Position numbers and translations under genes: made by a program. A DNA stretch of 64,000 bases from Lophius americanus (lineage: Eukaryota; Chordata; Actinopteri; Lophiiformes; Lophiidae): the NCBI GenBank assembly GCA_037951165.1, contig JBBDHG010000051.1:6174001-6238000 (forward strand), written 5' to 3'. Positions 47,740 to 59,700 of this stretch are shown piece after piece. The notes under the pieces were generated by a model. It was not told where the DNA came from and did not search any database. It was given only the letters and a program-made list of their open reading frames with translations. Positions within the stretch are counted from its first letter, which is position 1. Each line of letters opens with the position of its first letter.

Positions 47740-49210
47740 TCTGTAAATTTGTCTTTTGCTTCTATCTATCAAACACTATAAATCAGATGCATCTTTCAAT
47801 AAATCTGCCTTTGACACTTTGGTGCATAAAATAAAGCTGCCTCGCCTCCCTTATAACTGTCACGCCTCTGTGTTCCTTTCTCCCTCTGTGTCTGTCTTGT
47901 GATTGGTGATCATGCTCACCTGTGTTTCCCCTCCAGCTGTGTCTCATTGTCTCGTTATGTCTATGTATAAAGTCTGTCCTTCCCTTCCCTTCTGTGCCAG
48001 TTCGTTGCATGATGTCCTTGTGTCGTCACGTGTCCCAACCCCTCCCAGTGAATGGTAAAGTTACCTCCAGTTATTTGTGTTCCTGTTATTTCCTCGTGTC
48101 TTGTGGAGAAATAAATATATTTTGTACCAGCTATACCTTCTATGCGTCTGCATTTGGGTCTGGGCAAAACCCCACAGAAGTGTGCATAACAGAACGAACT
48201 GGCCCGGAAGGGAAGGACAGACTTTATACATAGACATAACAAGACAATGAGACACAGCTGGAGGGGAAACACAGGTGAGCATGATCACCAATCACAAGAC
48301 AGACACAGAGGGAGAAAGGAACACAGAGGCGTGACAATAACGACTCTGAGGCACTGAACAGACCTGGAACCCTGCAAGAATGTGAAGCAACAATAAAAGA
48401 TGTGCACAAGGGCAGGTCACAAGGTAGAGATGGGATTCCTCCCGAGGTTTGCCTCGCTTTCTGGCCATTAATTTGCCCACTGTTAATGGAAGTGATCCAA
48501 TAATCCACGCGATTAAAGCAGCTCCGTTCTCCAGAGACGGCAATACAGCGATAATTTCTTTACTTCTCAAAAAGGAAAGGACCATTTGGAATACTCCAGT
48601 TACAGGCCTACTTCACTTTTGAATGCAGAAATAAAAATTTACGCAGAGATAGCAGTCAGGAGACTGCACGGTCACATGAATAAGCTGGTACAAAGTGATC
48701 AGACAGGCTTCATAAAATCTAGACTGGCCACAGATAATGTCAGGAGACTGTTACATGTCATAGATGGCGTCAAGCATCTGAGCTGCCCAGGCGCTGTCCT
48801 TTCATTGGATGCCATGGAAGGCATCCAAGTATTGTACAACAATCCTACAGCTGTTGTTCTCACAGGCAAAAGCTAGCCCTTGTCCTCTTGCTACCTCGAG
48901 GGGATCAAGGCCCGGCTATCCGCTAAGTCCTCTGTTATTTGCCCTCTCTCTGGAGGCACCCGCACAAGCTATCTGTTCCTTGACCTGGGTCTCCCCAATA
49001 TCTATCAAAAATATCCACTTGCTCAGGTGTCCTTGCAAGGCTCTGTACCACCCGTACCACCTTGCAGACTTTATGCATTTAAGTGGTCCCTGCTCTCAGT
49101 TTCGCCTCAAGGTTTTTTCATATTTGCTCTCGTTGTGGAAGAAGACTGAGATATTGTGTGGGATCCACATGTCATTCCTCCAGGTGATGAAATCTATCAT
49201 CTGGACTCCG
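47740..49210 (+). mobile_element. L1-like LINE fragment (RT region), split by a foldback insertion
   Basis: Frames give KIKLPRLPYN up to 47857, resuming at 48342 as DSEALNRPGTLQECEATIKD, GRDGIPPEVCLAFWPLI, then YRPTSLLNAEIKIYAEIAVR, SDQTGFIKSRLATDNVRRLL and YPLSPLLFALSLEAPAQAIC. These are L1/Tx1-type RT blocks 0-5. The YADD segment is lost. Taking out 47858-48341 leaves one copy of ATAAC and restores frame continuity, which confirms the insertion. Confidence 0.8.
47858..48336. mobile_element. Foldback LTR-like element with 5-bp target duplication
   Basis: The element starts TGTCACGCC and ends GGCGTGACA. The first 149 bp (47858-48006) and the last 144 bp (48193-48336) are inverted copies with few differences, around a 186-bp centre. 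Identical ATAAC pentamers flank it (47853-47857, 48337-48341). TG...CA ends plus a 5-bp duplication is the LTR-retroelement pattern. The left arm plus centre look like one LTR (TATAAA-like TATGTATAAAG; AATAAA at 48109; then TCTGCATTTGGGTC). No coding content; the two-strand frames starting MFPLQLCLIV mirror the palindrome. Confidence 0.8.
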
Positions 49211-49439
49211 AACTAGCTGATGAGCAACTACAGGATAGCTAGAACGTCCGTCTTGGTTGTATGGGACGACATAAGTAAATACATATGTGGGGTAAAAACG
49301 ATGGCATTGGTAGCTCAAAGTCCTTTAGATGTCCGGGAATGTGTTGCACCCTGCTGGGACGGGGACTCAATGGTGGCTGCCAATCATCAAATCTCTGAAT
49401 ATGGCCATAGCGTCCACAGCTATGTCTGTTTTATTTCAA

Positions 49440-49620
49440 ATACATAGATATGAAATGATAAAAGCACGGAAAGGCATCTTACTGACAGCAAGGGAAAAAT
49501 CAAGAGCTAATTGTAAATTAAGTGGATGAACAACCAATTGGACACGTTTTTGGCTTGTTGCGTGAAGACTAAGACAGTAGTACCAACTTTGTTCATCTAT
49601 TATTTTGATCATGGTGATTA
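49440..49620 (+). repeat. Third copy of CYP2K 3'-flanking sequence
   Basis: AAAGGCATCTTACTGACAGC AAGGGAAAAATCAAGAGC and CGTTTTTGGCTTGTTGCGTG match 34715-34850, and in part 44440-44600. No CYP exon is adjacent. Confidence 0.55.
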
Positions 49621-49814
49621 TTAAAATTATTATTATTATTATTATTTTCCCATAAGCTATTTGCTAAATGTTATATAACTAATATTGTTATCATCAACCT
49701 GGGATCCCCAATGCAGTGGTGAACCCACCCTGGAGAAGAGGGAGAGAGTTGCTTAGCATAGCTGAAATCATTGCCTCTCTCTTAATCATTTCCAACGCCC
49801 CCGCACTTTATTAA

Positions 49815-49818
49815 TAAA

Positions 49819-49862
<44 letters not shown>
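49815..49862. repeat. (GATT)n tail
   Basis: About ten GATT units after TTATTAATAAAGATTG, the same ending as the LINE at 29.7 kb. Probably the 3' tail of a lost LINE copy. Confidence 0.85.
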
Positions 49863-49919
49863 TAGTCTTGGTATAGTGTGAATTGGTCGGGAACACTGTG
49901 GGACTCCCGACACTTGTAG

Positions 49920-50245
49920 TTTAGGTATATTAAACTAAAAGTTTAAACGTCCATTTATTTACATTATTTACCTCAAGTTCATCCCAGCATTAGATAGAGA
50001 GAGGAGGAGAGTCTGCGCTACAACTTGTTCTGGACATTTATCCATCCATTCATTAATTCTTTTTCCAGACACAGTCTTAAAAGTCAATCATAATGTCAGT
50101 TAACCTGTTTTTATTCACTCTGCATTCATGTCTAATGAACAGCAGCAGCAAACTGATAGTGATCATAATTTGGAATTTATGATCAGATATAAATGTATAT
50201 TTGCCTAAAATTAGATATATTTTTTCATTTTAATATGATTTTATA
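49920..50245. repeat. Duplicated block, copy 2, left part
   Basis: Parallels 37905-38220 (CAAGTTCATCCCAGCATTAG; CTCTGCATTCATGTCTAATG; TCATAATTTGGAATTTATG). Its continuation is found only after the LINE, at 54550. Confidence 0.65.
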
Positions 50246-50249
50246 TGTT

Positions 50250-53200
50250 GCGGTCTTGAGACTGGGGGGGAGAGGACGCTAGCGTTGTCTTTCCGCTGCG
50301 TCTCCATCCGATTGCCTGCAAAAGTATAAACCAACAAGTATACTATTATTATAGCTTACCGGCAAACTGTTTTGCATTTCTATCTGTATTTGTATTTGTT
50401 ACTTTGTATGTTCGGATTCTACCGATACTGTAACGGTCTGCCTACCTGTTGCTGCAAGTATACCATCACCCAGAGACTTCTGTATCTGTTTGTTCATCCG
50501 TTCTGTTCATCGCTGCCACCGCGACATATTCACCGAACGCAGCTGTTGATCACCTCCTGTGTTTTGTGGCTTTCTTCTGTGCATCATGTCCATGAAAAAA
50601 AATGCTAACAATCTCCTTTGTGCATGTCGTCCATGGCCAACAGCTAATAACGGGCCAGTGTGGATAAATTATTCCGCCACCCAATTTATGAAATTCAACA
50701 ACTACAACACTCCATTGTGCATATCTGTTATTGAACATTGAACTTAAACTCCTTTGTCGGAAAAGTTACATTCACAGAAGTTGCCATTGGAAGTTTGATT
50801 TCTCCCGCTTCGATCACGCCATCCCGTCCCTCTGGTCTGACGTGCACACCGTCACATCTCAGACACCTTTTGAGAACGCTGTCGCTCTTCTCACTAGTAG
50901 CCATGGAGGACTTGTACAAGATTGCGAGTACGTCGAGTGCCGAGTACGTTGAGTGCTATGCTCTGCACATTATTCCGGTAACTCGTATTAATTTTAAGGC
51001 CGGTTGATTTATTCTTCGAACTGTAAGATTTGGAAGATTATACCAACAAATGAAAGTTTCTTGGTAAGATATCAACATTGCGAACCCAAAATTTTCTGAA
51101 AACTTTTACACGGGCAACAACCAAGATAACACCTAGCTAACCTCGCTTACAACCGAATATCGAAGAAATGGCTAAGAGGGATGCTAAAAAGAATGCCAAA
51201 GAAAGTTCATTAATTAAAATGGATACGCATTTATACACTTGGTCAGTTAATAGAAGACACCGAATGTTTTACAATTTAATGTATTGCATCGATTACACTA
51301 CTCAAAGACAAAATTACACAAAATATTTCCGGAAATCTCAGCACAGCGTGATAGATGGGGATTGACAGAAGCAACTCTATTAGATGGTTATGCTTTGTGT
51401 CCCAACTTGCAGAACTCAACTAGCGGATGACAACATTCTCTTCTTAAAAGATAAATAGAAAAGTTACTCCAGAAGGAATATTTGTACGGAACTATGTGTT
51501 TTCTCAGATTAATTGGACTACAACATGGCTTCTCCCTTACAGATTTGTAATTTCCAATAAAATGAAGGGAGTACAAATTAAAATAAGTCATAATATGTAT
51601 CCTACCAAAAAATGAATCTCAATATTTTCTAATATTGATAACAAATGTGGATTCTGTAAAAATGAGGAGGAAAACATTATACAATTATTGTATCGATGTG
51701 AGCGCAAGTTCTGGAATAAAGCTGTAAATCATATTCTCTCCAACAGTAAATACACAATTGTGTTAGAAGCCTAACACAATCTGTAATAGATGCTATGGAA
51801 TTTCCACGACAAAGCTACTCACTGAGCGGGTTAGAAAACGTGACGTGGATTTCAGTCTACTTCGGCCAATACAGAGACTCACTAATCCATCTAGTATTAA
51901 AATCGAACTCTTTAATTCACAATCTCTCACAAACAAATCATGCCTCATACAAGACCACATCCTGGACAAGTGTTTGGACGTGATATGCCATAGAAAAACA
52001 CGGCAACAACCAGATGTTTTTTTCTGTCCTGAATGAGACCTGTTCCCCCGTCGTGGCGGTGGTCTGTCTGTCAACTACCCCAGTGGTTTGGATTGCGGTA
52101 GAGTCTCCACTCCGCCTGCCTGAGATCTCTTCTTTTGAATGCCTGCATTTAATTGTAATTTAATCTCATACAACTTGTCGATGTCCCCACCCACACAATG
52201 GGGCACACTCTGGATCTAGTCATCACTGACTGAGTTCCTCTCAGCAATCTTCTTGTGTACGAACTTGGTGGGTCCGACCACAAGGCCGTCTCCATGGAGA
52301 TGTCACTTCTGTCCCCTCTCACCAAGCCCAAACATCAAGCCTGCTTTAGAAAATTGAAAAATATCAACCCAGAAACCATGACAGTCGACATCCAAGATCT
52401 TCTTTCTGTGAACTTTGTATCAGCCAATGACTTAGTGGATTTCTAAAATAACACTTGAGTAGCATCTTGCATCGTCACATCCCTGTAAAAACTAGAACAG
52501 TCACCTTCTCCCGCTCAGCCCCCTGGTTCAAGAGCGAGCTACGGAAAATGAAGGCAGTTGGCCGTGTCCTTGAGCGGCATTACAAGGTTTCAGTTCTCAC
52601 TGTCCACAAGCTAGCCTATAGGGAACACCAAATGTCTACTCAAAGTCCCTTAGAGAGGCTCGGTCACTGTTCTACTCCAACATCATCAAAACCAGTCCTG
52701 GAAATTTAAAGCAGCTGTTTTCCACTATCAATCATCTTCTAAAACCACAAACTCCCTCACTTGCAGAAATTACAGAAGAGCACTGTAATGATTTCATGGC
52801 TTTCTTCCAATCAAAAATTTACGCAATCCTTTCTATCCTTTGGTTCCTCCTCTCTACCTATCCAGTCTGCTTACTCACAGTTTGAGATCTTCCAGCCTCT
52901 AAAGTGCTTCCCAGAATGTCACAGCAAGAGGTTGAGGTTATCATCAGGACGATGTGCCCTCCACCTGTGCCCTCGACCCCTTTCCTACGGCCCTAGTGAA
53001 AACAAACATCTCTTCCATCAGTCCCCTGATCACCGCTGTAATAAACCAAACCCTCCACGCTGGCTTTGATCATTCTGCCCTAAAAGCTGCCATAATCGGA
53101 TCACTCCTAAAAAACGTACTCTCCATACACTCTCGAAGTTTTTTGCAAATTACAGGCCCACTTCCAAACTCTTTTTCCTCTCCAAAGTAATGGAAAAGTA

Positions 53201-54545
53201 GTTGCTGCCCACCTGTAGGACCAAATACAAAGACTTTGTTGAAAAATTTCAGTCTGATTTCCGCTCCGCCCACAGCACAGAAACATCTCTGCTTGGTGAC
53301 ACAAATGACCTCTGGAAGGCAGAAGATGCTGCCTAGTTCCTAGTTCATTCCTAGTTCTCATTGATTTGTCTGCTACCTTCGACACTGTTGACCATAGAGT
53401 TCTCCAACAACGGCTCTATCATACAATAGGACTGACAACGCTTTAAACTTTTTTGTTTCAATCCTACCTCTCCCATGGAACAGAATACATTTCCCTTGGA
53501 TATCTCCCCCCATTCTCTTCATACTGTAAATGCTCCCCCTTGTCATCAGTATATATGGACTCTCATTCCACTGTTACGCTGATGACATGCAAATCTACAT
53601 TAAAACTGACACATTTTCTTCCTCAGCTATTCATTCGTCATTATCAACATCATCTTCAGGTCGGCATCTTCATCATCTGTCAACTCTCCGCACCTGTCTG
53701 GAGGAGACAAAGATGTGGATGAAAAACAACTTTTTCTAGTTGAACAGCTCCAAAACCGAAGTAGTTTTAATTGTCACACCACATCAGACCCAGTCTTCCT
53801 CCATAACCAGTATTAACTTCTCTGGTCACGACATTCCCCTCTCTTCATCAGTCACCAACCTCGGCGTAAGATTTGACCCTCAACTCGCTTTTGAATCCCA
53901 CATCAAACACATCTGCAAGATCTCCTTTCACCATCTCAGAAATATTTCCAAACTCCGTTCTTCACTAACCTTGAGTGATGCTGAAAAGCTGGTCCACGCG
54001 TTCGTCTCCTCCCGACAGGATTACTGTAACGCACTTCTCATCGGGATCCCTGATAAAAGTCTTCAAAGACTTCAGTATGTTCAAACAGTGCTGCAAGGAT
54101 CCTGATGAGAGTTCGTAAACACGAACACATCACCCCCGTTCTTCATTCCCTTCATTGGCTTCCCATCTCCACCAGGATTGATTATAAGATCTCTCTCCTC
54201 ACTCACCAGTGCATCCATGGTAACGCACCCCCCTACCTGAAAGAACTACTCACCCCACCAGCCCCGGGCTAAGCTCAGCACCATGGGTGATCAAGCCTTC
54301 TGTTCTGCTGCCCCTCATCTGGGGATGCCCTCCCCGACCATCTGAGGGCTCCACAGATGACTGAGACTTAACAAAGGACTTTTTAGCAGAACCTATGACT
54401 TTTAATTAACATTTTTTGGTAATATTTTTGTATTATTATATTTTTTTATTATTGATGCTTTTATTTGCTTTTACCTTGTAGCACATTAGGATTTGATCCA
54501 AATGTAGAGTGCATTATAAAAAAATGTATTATAATAATAATAATA
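50250..54545 (+). mobile_element. L2-like LINE (copy B), nearly full span, with nested L1 piece
   Basis: Inserted between the two halves of duplicated block 2. From about 51850: IELFNSQSLTNKSCLIQDHI LDKCLDV (endonuclease start), GGGLSVNYPSGLDC, SLLSPLTKPKHQACFRKLK, SRSAPWFKSELRKMKAVGRV. Then the RT: LDPFPTALVKTNISSISPLI, FHCYADDMQIYIKTD (YADD), VTNLGVRFDPQLAFESHIKH. The C-terminus lies near 54150 and the 3' UTR ends in (ATA)n at 54545. Many stops and frameshifts make it inactive. The 5' part (50250-51150) has no recognised protein and may be 5' UTR. L1 sequence is nested at about 51150-51790. Confidence 0.75.
51150..51790 (+). mobile_element. L1-like LINE C-terminal fragment nested in copy B
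   Basis: Frames give MDTHLYTWSVNRRHRMF-like text and then a C-terminal L1 pattern: DSVKMRRKTLYNYC, i.e. CGFCKNEEENIIQLLYRCER in another frame with SGIK/FWNKAV following. This is the zinc-finger-like CxxC...H/C end seen in L1/Tx1 RT proteins. Broken by stops. Borders are approximate. Confidence 0.5.
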
Positions 54546-54625
54546 ATAATATGTTTAATTCATAACAGCCAGAGGTTGTAAAACACATTACATGTTCAGA
54601 GAATTGTTGACAGAGAAAGTATACA
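54546..54625. repeat. Duplicated block, copy 2, right part
   Basis: TGTTTAATTCATAACAGCCA GAGGTTGTAAA and CAGAGAATTGTTGACAGAG match 38229-38305, continuing the block interrupted at 50245. Confidence 0.7.
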
Positions 54626-55480
54626 CAAATAATTCAACCTAGAGTTGTGAAGGTTATTGTCGAAATTTTTATTATGAACTTGCTCCACATACTTTATAGA
54701 AACGTCAATGAAACATCAAAACGCTCCGCTGATTCAGGACATGCCGGCTATTACTTGTCTCACTGGTATCTTTTCAGTAATTCTACTAATTGTTTTGGCT
54801 TTTTTTCAAGCCCATTCATTTAAATGGGAGAAGCGTTCATCATCTCTTCAGTTTCATTTTAGTCTTCAAGTCCATTCATTTGAATTAAAGGTGCACTGAG
54901 TGTGTTTTACCTCCATCAGTGAAATGCAGTAGACTAACCTGACAGGAGACCTGCACACTCATATTGGGAAACACATTATAACCGTTTGAAACTTCTTTCA
55001 TACCTTTTATTCAATTATTTGATGCTATTTAGCCTTTTTACTTATTATCTAAATCCTATTTGTTATGGATCTTACTCCTTCAAATTAATGTTAGCATTGC
55101 AGACTATGTTCAGCCTTTTCAGCAAAACTTCAGATATTCAAATCTTTCATGCATTATGATCCTATTCAAACTTTTTATTCTAATCCTTTACCATTTAGAA
55201 CCTTCCCGATTCGTCATCTTATTCACCATTCTTCAGAATCTTCCTTTTTCATCTAAATTTCAAATCTGCTCTTTATTATTCAGCATTCACACCCGCAATT
55301 TCATCAGAAATTGCATTTTTCTAGTTACATATGATGTTGGACATGTTACTTTAAGATTTTTGGAGTAATGTTATGCATTTAATACAGTATATTATTACGA
55401 TGTCCAGCCAAAATTCACCTCTAATCCACTTCAGGACCTGTGGGTACAAATAAAGAAAAAAAAAATCTATGAACACATAT
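54626..55480. other. Intergenic AT-rich stretch with nothing recognised
   Basis: No gene or repeat identity was seen. The plus-strand open frame at 55060-55368 is rich in Phe, Leu and Ile because of T-rich sequence. Confidence 0.5.
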
Positions 55481-55929
55481 TTATTTATTCATTTTAAGAC
55501 ATCATCATCAGTTCATCTTTTATTTCCTGCACATTTTATTTGTCAAGATTAACATCTGAAAGTGACTTTCTAGAGGGTAAACACTTGTGTAGTTCCTAAT
55601 ACATGATATTTGTTCCTTCCTATCAAAAATCCACCAGGTGAAAATGTGGGATGAACTCATAGCAGCTTCCCTTGGAGTGGGACGGTGTGTGTGTGTGTGT
55701 GTCACGAATGTGGCAAATTAATTAAATGACCAGTGTGGAAACCTGTATTCCCAAGTTCTCACAAAATAAGTGTTTTAACTGGTTCAAGTCTGTGTTTCTA
55801 CTCCAGGTTCTTATGAAAAGTGAGGTATGTAAAATTTTGGGGTATTTCTTTGTGGGATATAATAGTCATAACATAGTTTATCAGCGAATTATTAGCTGAG
55901 ATAATCTTGTTTTTTAACTGTGGTTGAGA

Positions 55930-56290
55930 AAAAATCCTTCTTATGTTTCTTCCTTCCTTGGGGTCGCGATCCCTTCAGCACCACCAGGTCGCCTGCCATC
56001 AAATCCCCGGGAGAGATTGAAGGGACTTAATTAAGTTACAGAACCTCCCAGGGGTTTCCAAAGGTAGGGTCCTTACGCTAACCTTCTGTGTTCTTCTTAG
56101 TGGGGGTTGCCACAGTGGAACACCTGTTACCGTCTGCTGGGAAACAGTACCAGTGATGGTATTTGTTAACCAGGTCCCCGACCGATCTGGTTTGGAAATC
56201 GGTTTTGTGTTCCGCATATTGATTTGGCATAGGTTTTACGCCGGATGCCCATCCCGACACAACCCTCCCCAGTTTTGCTAAATAGTCATT
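55930..56290. repeat. Dispersed fish repeat
   Basis: TTTGGCATAGGTTTTACGCC and GGATGCCCATCCCGACACAA CCCTCC are, from memory, a high-copy fish repeat. Class not determined. It lies downstream of the slc35f1 stop, possibly inside its 3' UTR. Confidence 0.45.
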
Positions 56291-56791
56291 TTTGCGAGGG
56301 ACGGAGTTACCGTGACAACTTTTTCACAACGCAGACGATACAATAGTATTGGTTATCTTACATTAAGCACTGACCTACAATTCCACAGAATATATAACTA
56401 AATATAATTTGTAAATATATGCATGTAAGGGAACCCCATCCCTCTACAGTATGCGGTCATTCCATTTGTCACATGAAGGCCACTGTAGATTCTTGGTTAG
56501 GGACCTCTCAGCTGATGGGTAATATAAATTACAATCTGGATTTTCCCAGCTAAATACCACAAAATTCTACGCACTGCAACTTTAAATTTGAGCAGATGAA
56601 GAAATTAAATAAACACAACTTCAGCCTATATACATATATGTGTGGTTCAACATCAAAAGAAACCGGTATATTAAATACATTTACTGGACTGAACTTTTTA
56701 CACAAAGATAACTTTCATTCACCACTGTCTGCTCACAGTCTTTAATCAAAAAAACAACCTCAAAGTTTTTCAAACACTCTGCCTATTCATC

Positions 56792-59700
56792 TTAAGATAC
56801 ATGTAGGGGAAGCTCGTCCGCCGTGTCGGGCCCCAGGAGGGTGTAGGTGACGGGGGGCTCCAGGACTCCAGCACTGCGGGGCGGGTGATCGGCGGTTGGC
56901 TGGTTGCCTGTATTCCTGAACGGTTTGTAGACTCGTGGGTCTTGGGCCACGTAAGTAGATGAGGAGGAAAATATGACCAAACCCAGGATGATGATGAAGA
57001 ATGATAACACATAGAGGCCAGAGAACTGCAAGAAAAAACAGATTTAAACAGGGACTTAAAGTATTATTTCTACACTACTTCTGCTTCAGCGCTCGAGGGC
57101 GGAAGCACATGTGCCCAAAAGAAGTGACAATACATTTTCGTTGGTTGCATTATTTATATATGCAACATTTGTACCTTAAAAATGGCCACCCTAATAACCA
57201 CGTCTGTAACTTATAGGGTACATTCCTAAAAGTGTGCTTTTGGGTACAAATATGACACCCCCGTTTTAGATGATTGATTTTTGACATGATCTCCAGAGAG
57301 AGTGAGAGGAAGCCTGAGGAATGGAGGAGATGAGAAGTGGTGCAGACAATAATCTGAATCTCAACCCCATAAAATCAACCCAAGAATGCTTCAGAGGTCA
57401 CAAAATTAAGGTTTTTTCATTGCCATCCCAGTCACATGACTTTAAGCCCACCGAACATCTGTAGGATGTGCTGAGTCCACAACATCGAGCTCAGAATCTG
57501 AAGGGCTAGAGAGTTTCTGTGTCAGATCTTCCTCATGTGTTAAACCACATCACACTCTACCGGAGACTCAGGGTCAAAGCAGGGTGCCAAAGAAAAGACA
57601 CGTTTTACAGAAAAATGTTTGTTTTATGTTAAGAATGTAAGGTTTCTTTAAATGATGTTATTTGATTCAGAGGTTATATTTTTCCATATCCTATGAACTA
57701 AAGATCATATATATAGAGATTAAACACATTTGTTTCCATCTCATTTTGCTCATTTTTTTTTTTTTAAAGAATGTCAGTAGTTTTGCAGAACACAGTATTC
57801 AAATAAATGTCACCTTGCAAGACGACATTACCTTGTAGTGGAAGAGGAAGAATCCACAGAAGAGGCTGTACAGGTCGGCTGTGAGCAGAGAAAGGTTGAC
57901 TGAGGTGGCGCTGGTTCTCTTCATCACCACCGGCATGAAGCTGTAAAGGCTGAACATGAAGGCGCTGAAACCAACGTAAAACAGACCTGCAAACAAGTAC
58001 AGGTAAAGGAAATGTTTTGTACCTCACATTTTCTTCTCATGTTCTGAAATAACACTTGGATTAATAGGGGATTGCATTTTCGGGAAGGTAACGTGAAGTG
58101 TGTGAAGTTCTTGAGTGGGTCTGTGTTTGTATGAGCCTGCTCACCTATCTGCCAGTCCCAGGGGACCTTCAGTAGCTCCTTCTGCTCAACGATGGCCCTG
58201 CAACAGAGATGAGGCGCACCACGCTCCACGCTTTAGGCTTTAATTATTGTATGGTTTGGTTTATTATGATGGAATAGATAGATAATGATGAATATAGAAT
58301 ACTCTATGCCACAGGTCCTATGAGACCTACATTACTACTAACTCTTACTTTAGTTAAGAGGTCATTATATGGAATTATTCTAAATTCTTATAACATGTTT
58401 TTTGAGTCTTGATTTTTTTCTTAAATGAAAGAAACATTATTTTAATTAAATTATATGCCAGGTAATATACTGATTGATTACAATCAGTCACGAATACTCC
58501 GGAATGGCCTGGAGGCCAGAGGTGGATTGGTACGCACTAACTTGATGATGACCTTTTGCACAAACAAATTTTCTTTTCTTTTTTTTTCACTATTTCAAAG
58601 GATTTTATACATGTTGAATGTGTGGCCTGGTGTTCAGCAGAAATACCAGGAGAAAAAATACATTTAAAAAAACCCAGATAAAGAACCGTCATGTGTCACC
58701 ATGGAGCACTTGAAAAAGAGTTAGTTAGTAAATCGGGCGTTTCTCTCTAGAACCCATAGACTCACAGCTGGATTCCGCTGAAGAAGGATCCGAACAGTCC
58801 CATCATGCCGAGAAACTCCACGCGGCTCAGATTCTTTACGATGAACTCTTCGCAGACGTTGGAGACTCCATACAACGTTGCTCCGCCCACAACCAAAACA
58901 TCCCCAAACAGCTTCTGCTCTCCTGAAACATGCCGGAGAACAAAAGAGAGAGAAAGAGGAATGACCACGGCAATATCTGAGTCAGTCAGAACCCACAGAT
59001 GTGGGTCGGAGGGGCTGACTGGATTAAACCACATATGAGTGTCATTGAACTATACATGTGTTTTATAATGGCGTTGTGGGGACATATTACCATTTGTTCT
59101 CTTTTTTGGGATCCTATTAGATCAAAACTCATGTAAACAGCTTTGAGTGATCCGGTTGCTCACAGCATCAGAGATCAGACCTACCACAACCAGTGAAGGT
59201 GAGCTGGTCGTCTTCATCCCCCAGCAGCCCCGTGTCTGCGAGTTAAAGCATGTTGGTACTCACCCAGGCCTTGCTGCCGACCCAGAAGTATGTCAGCCCC
59301 CACCATGCAGCCGATACCCAGCAGACACAGTCCTGCCCCGACAAAGTGGACAGCCTTGTAACGAACCAAGAGAAAGAACCAGGAGAGCAGAAGAACCACT
59401 GGAATGACGAAACTGTCCAACAGCTGATGGACGGAGGAGACACAGAGAAGAAGCATTTACAGACATGACGGCTCTGTTATCAGGAGATAAAATACCTCCA
59501 ACACTGCGCTGACTTTTTCTTATTACAGTTCTTTGGCGGCTCTGAGTAACAGCAGTTCAACTGGATAAAAGCATATCTACATGAAGACTCCTCACTCCTC
59601 CACCTTCTTATCCAGACCAGAGCTGTCAGACTGGCATTCCTGTGTCATTAGTCATATTAACCCTATGATGTCCTGCTCAATTGTGTGTGTGTTTTTTGGC

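Noticed and set aside
47922..48272. Open frames on both strands that start with the same MFPLQLCLIV peptide
   Set aside because: They mirror the inverted repeat of the foldback element and are not genes.
49815..49862. GATT array considered as a telomere-like repeat
   Set aside because: The unit is not TTAGGG and the flank matches a LINE 3' end.
52954..54105. Open frames with RT-like sequence
   Set aside because: Pieces of one dead L2-like LINE, not host genes.
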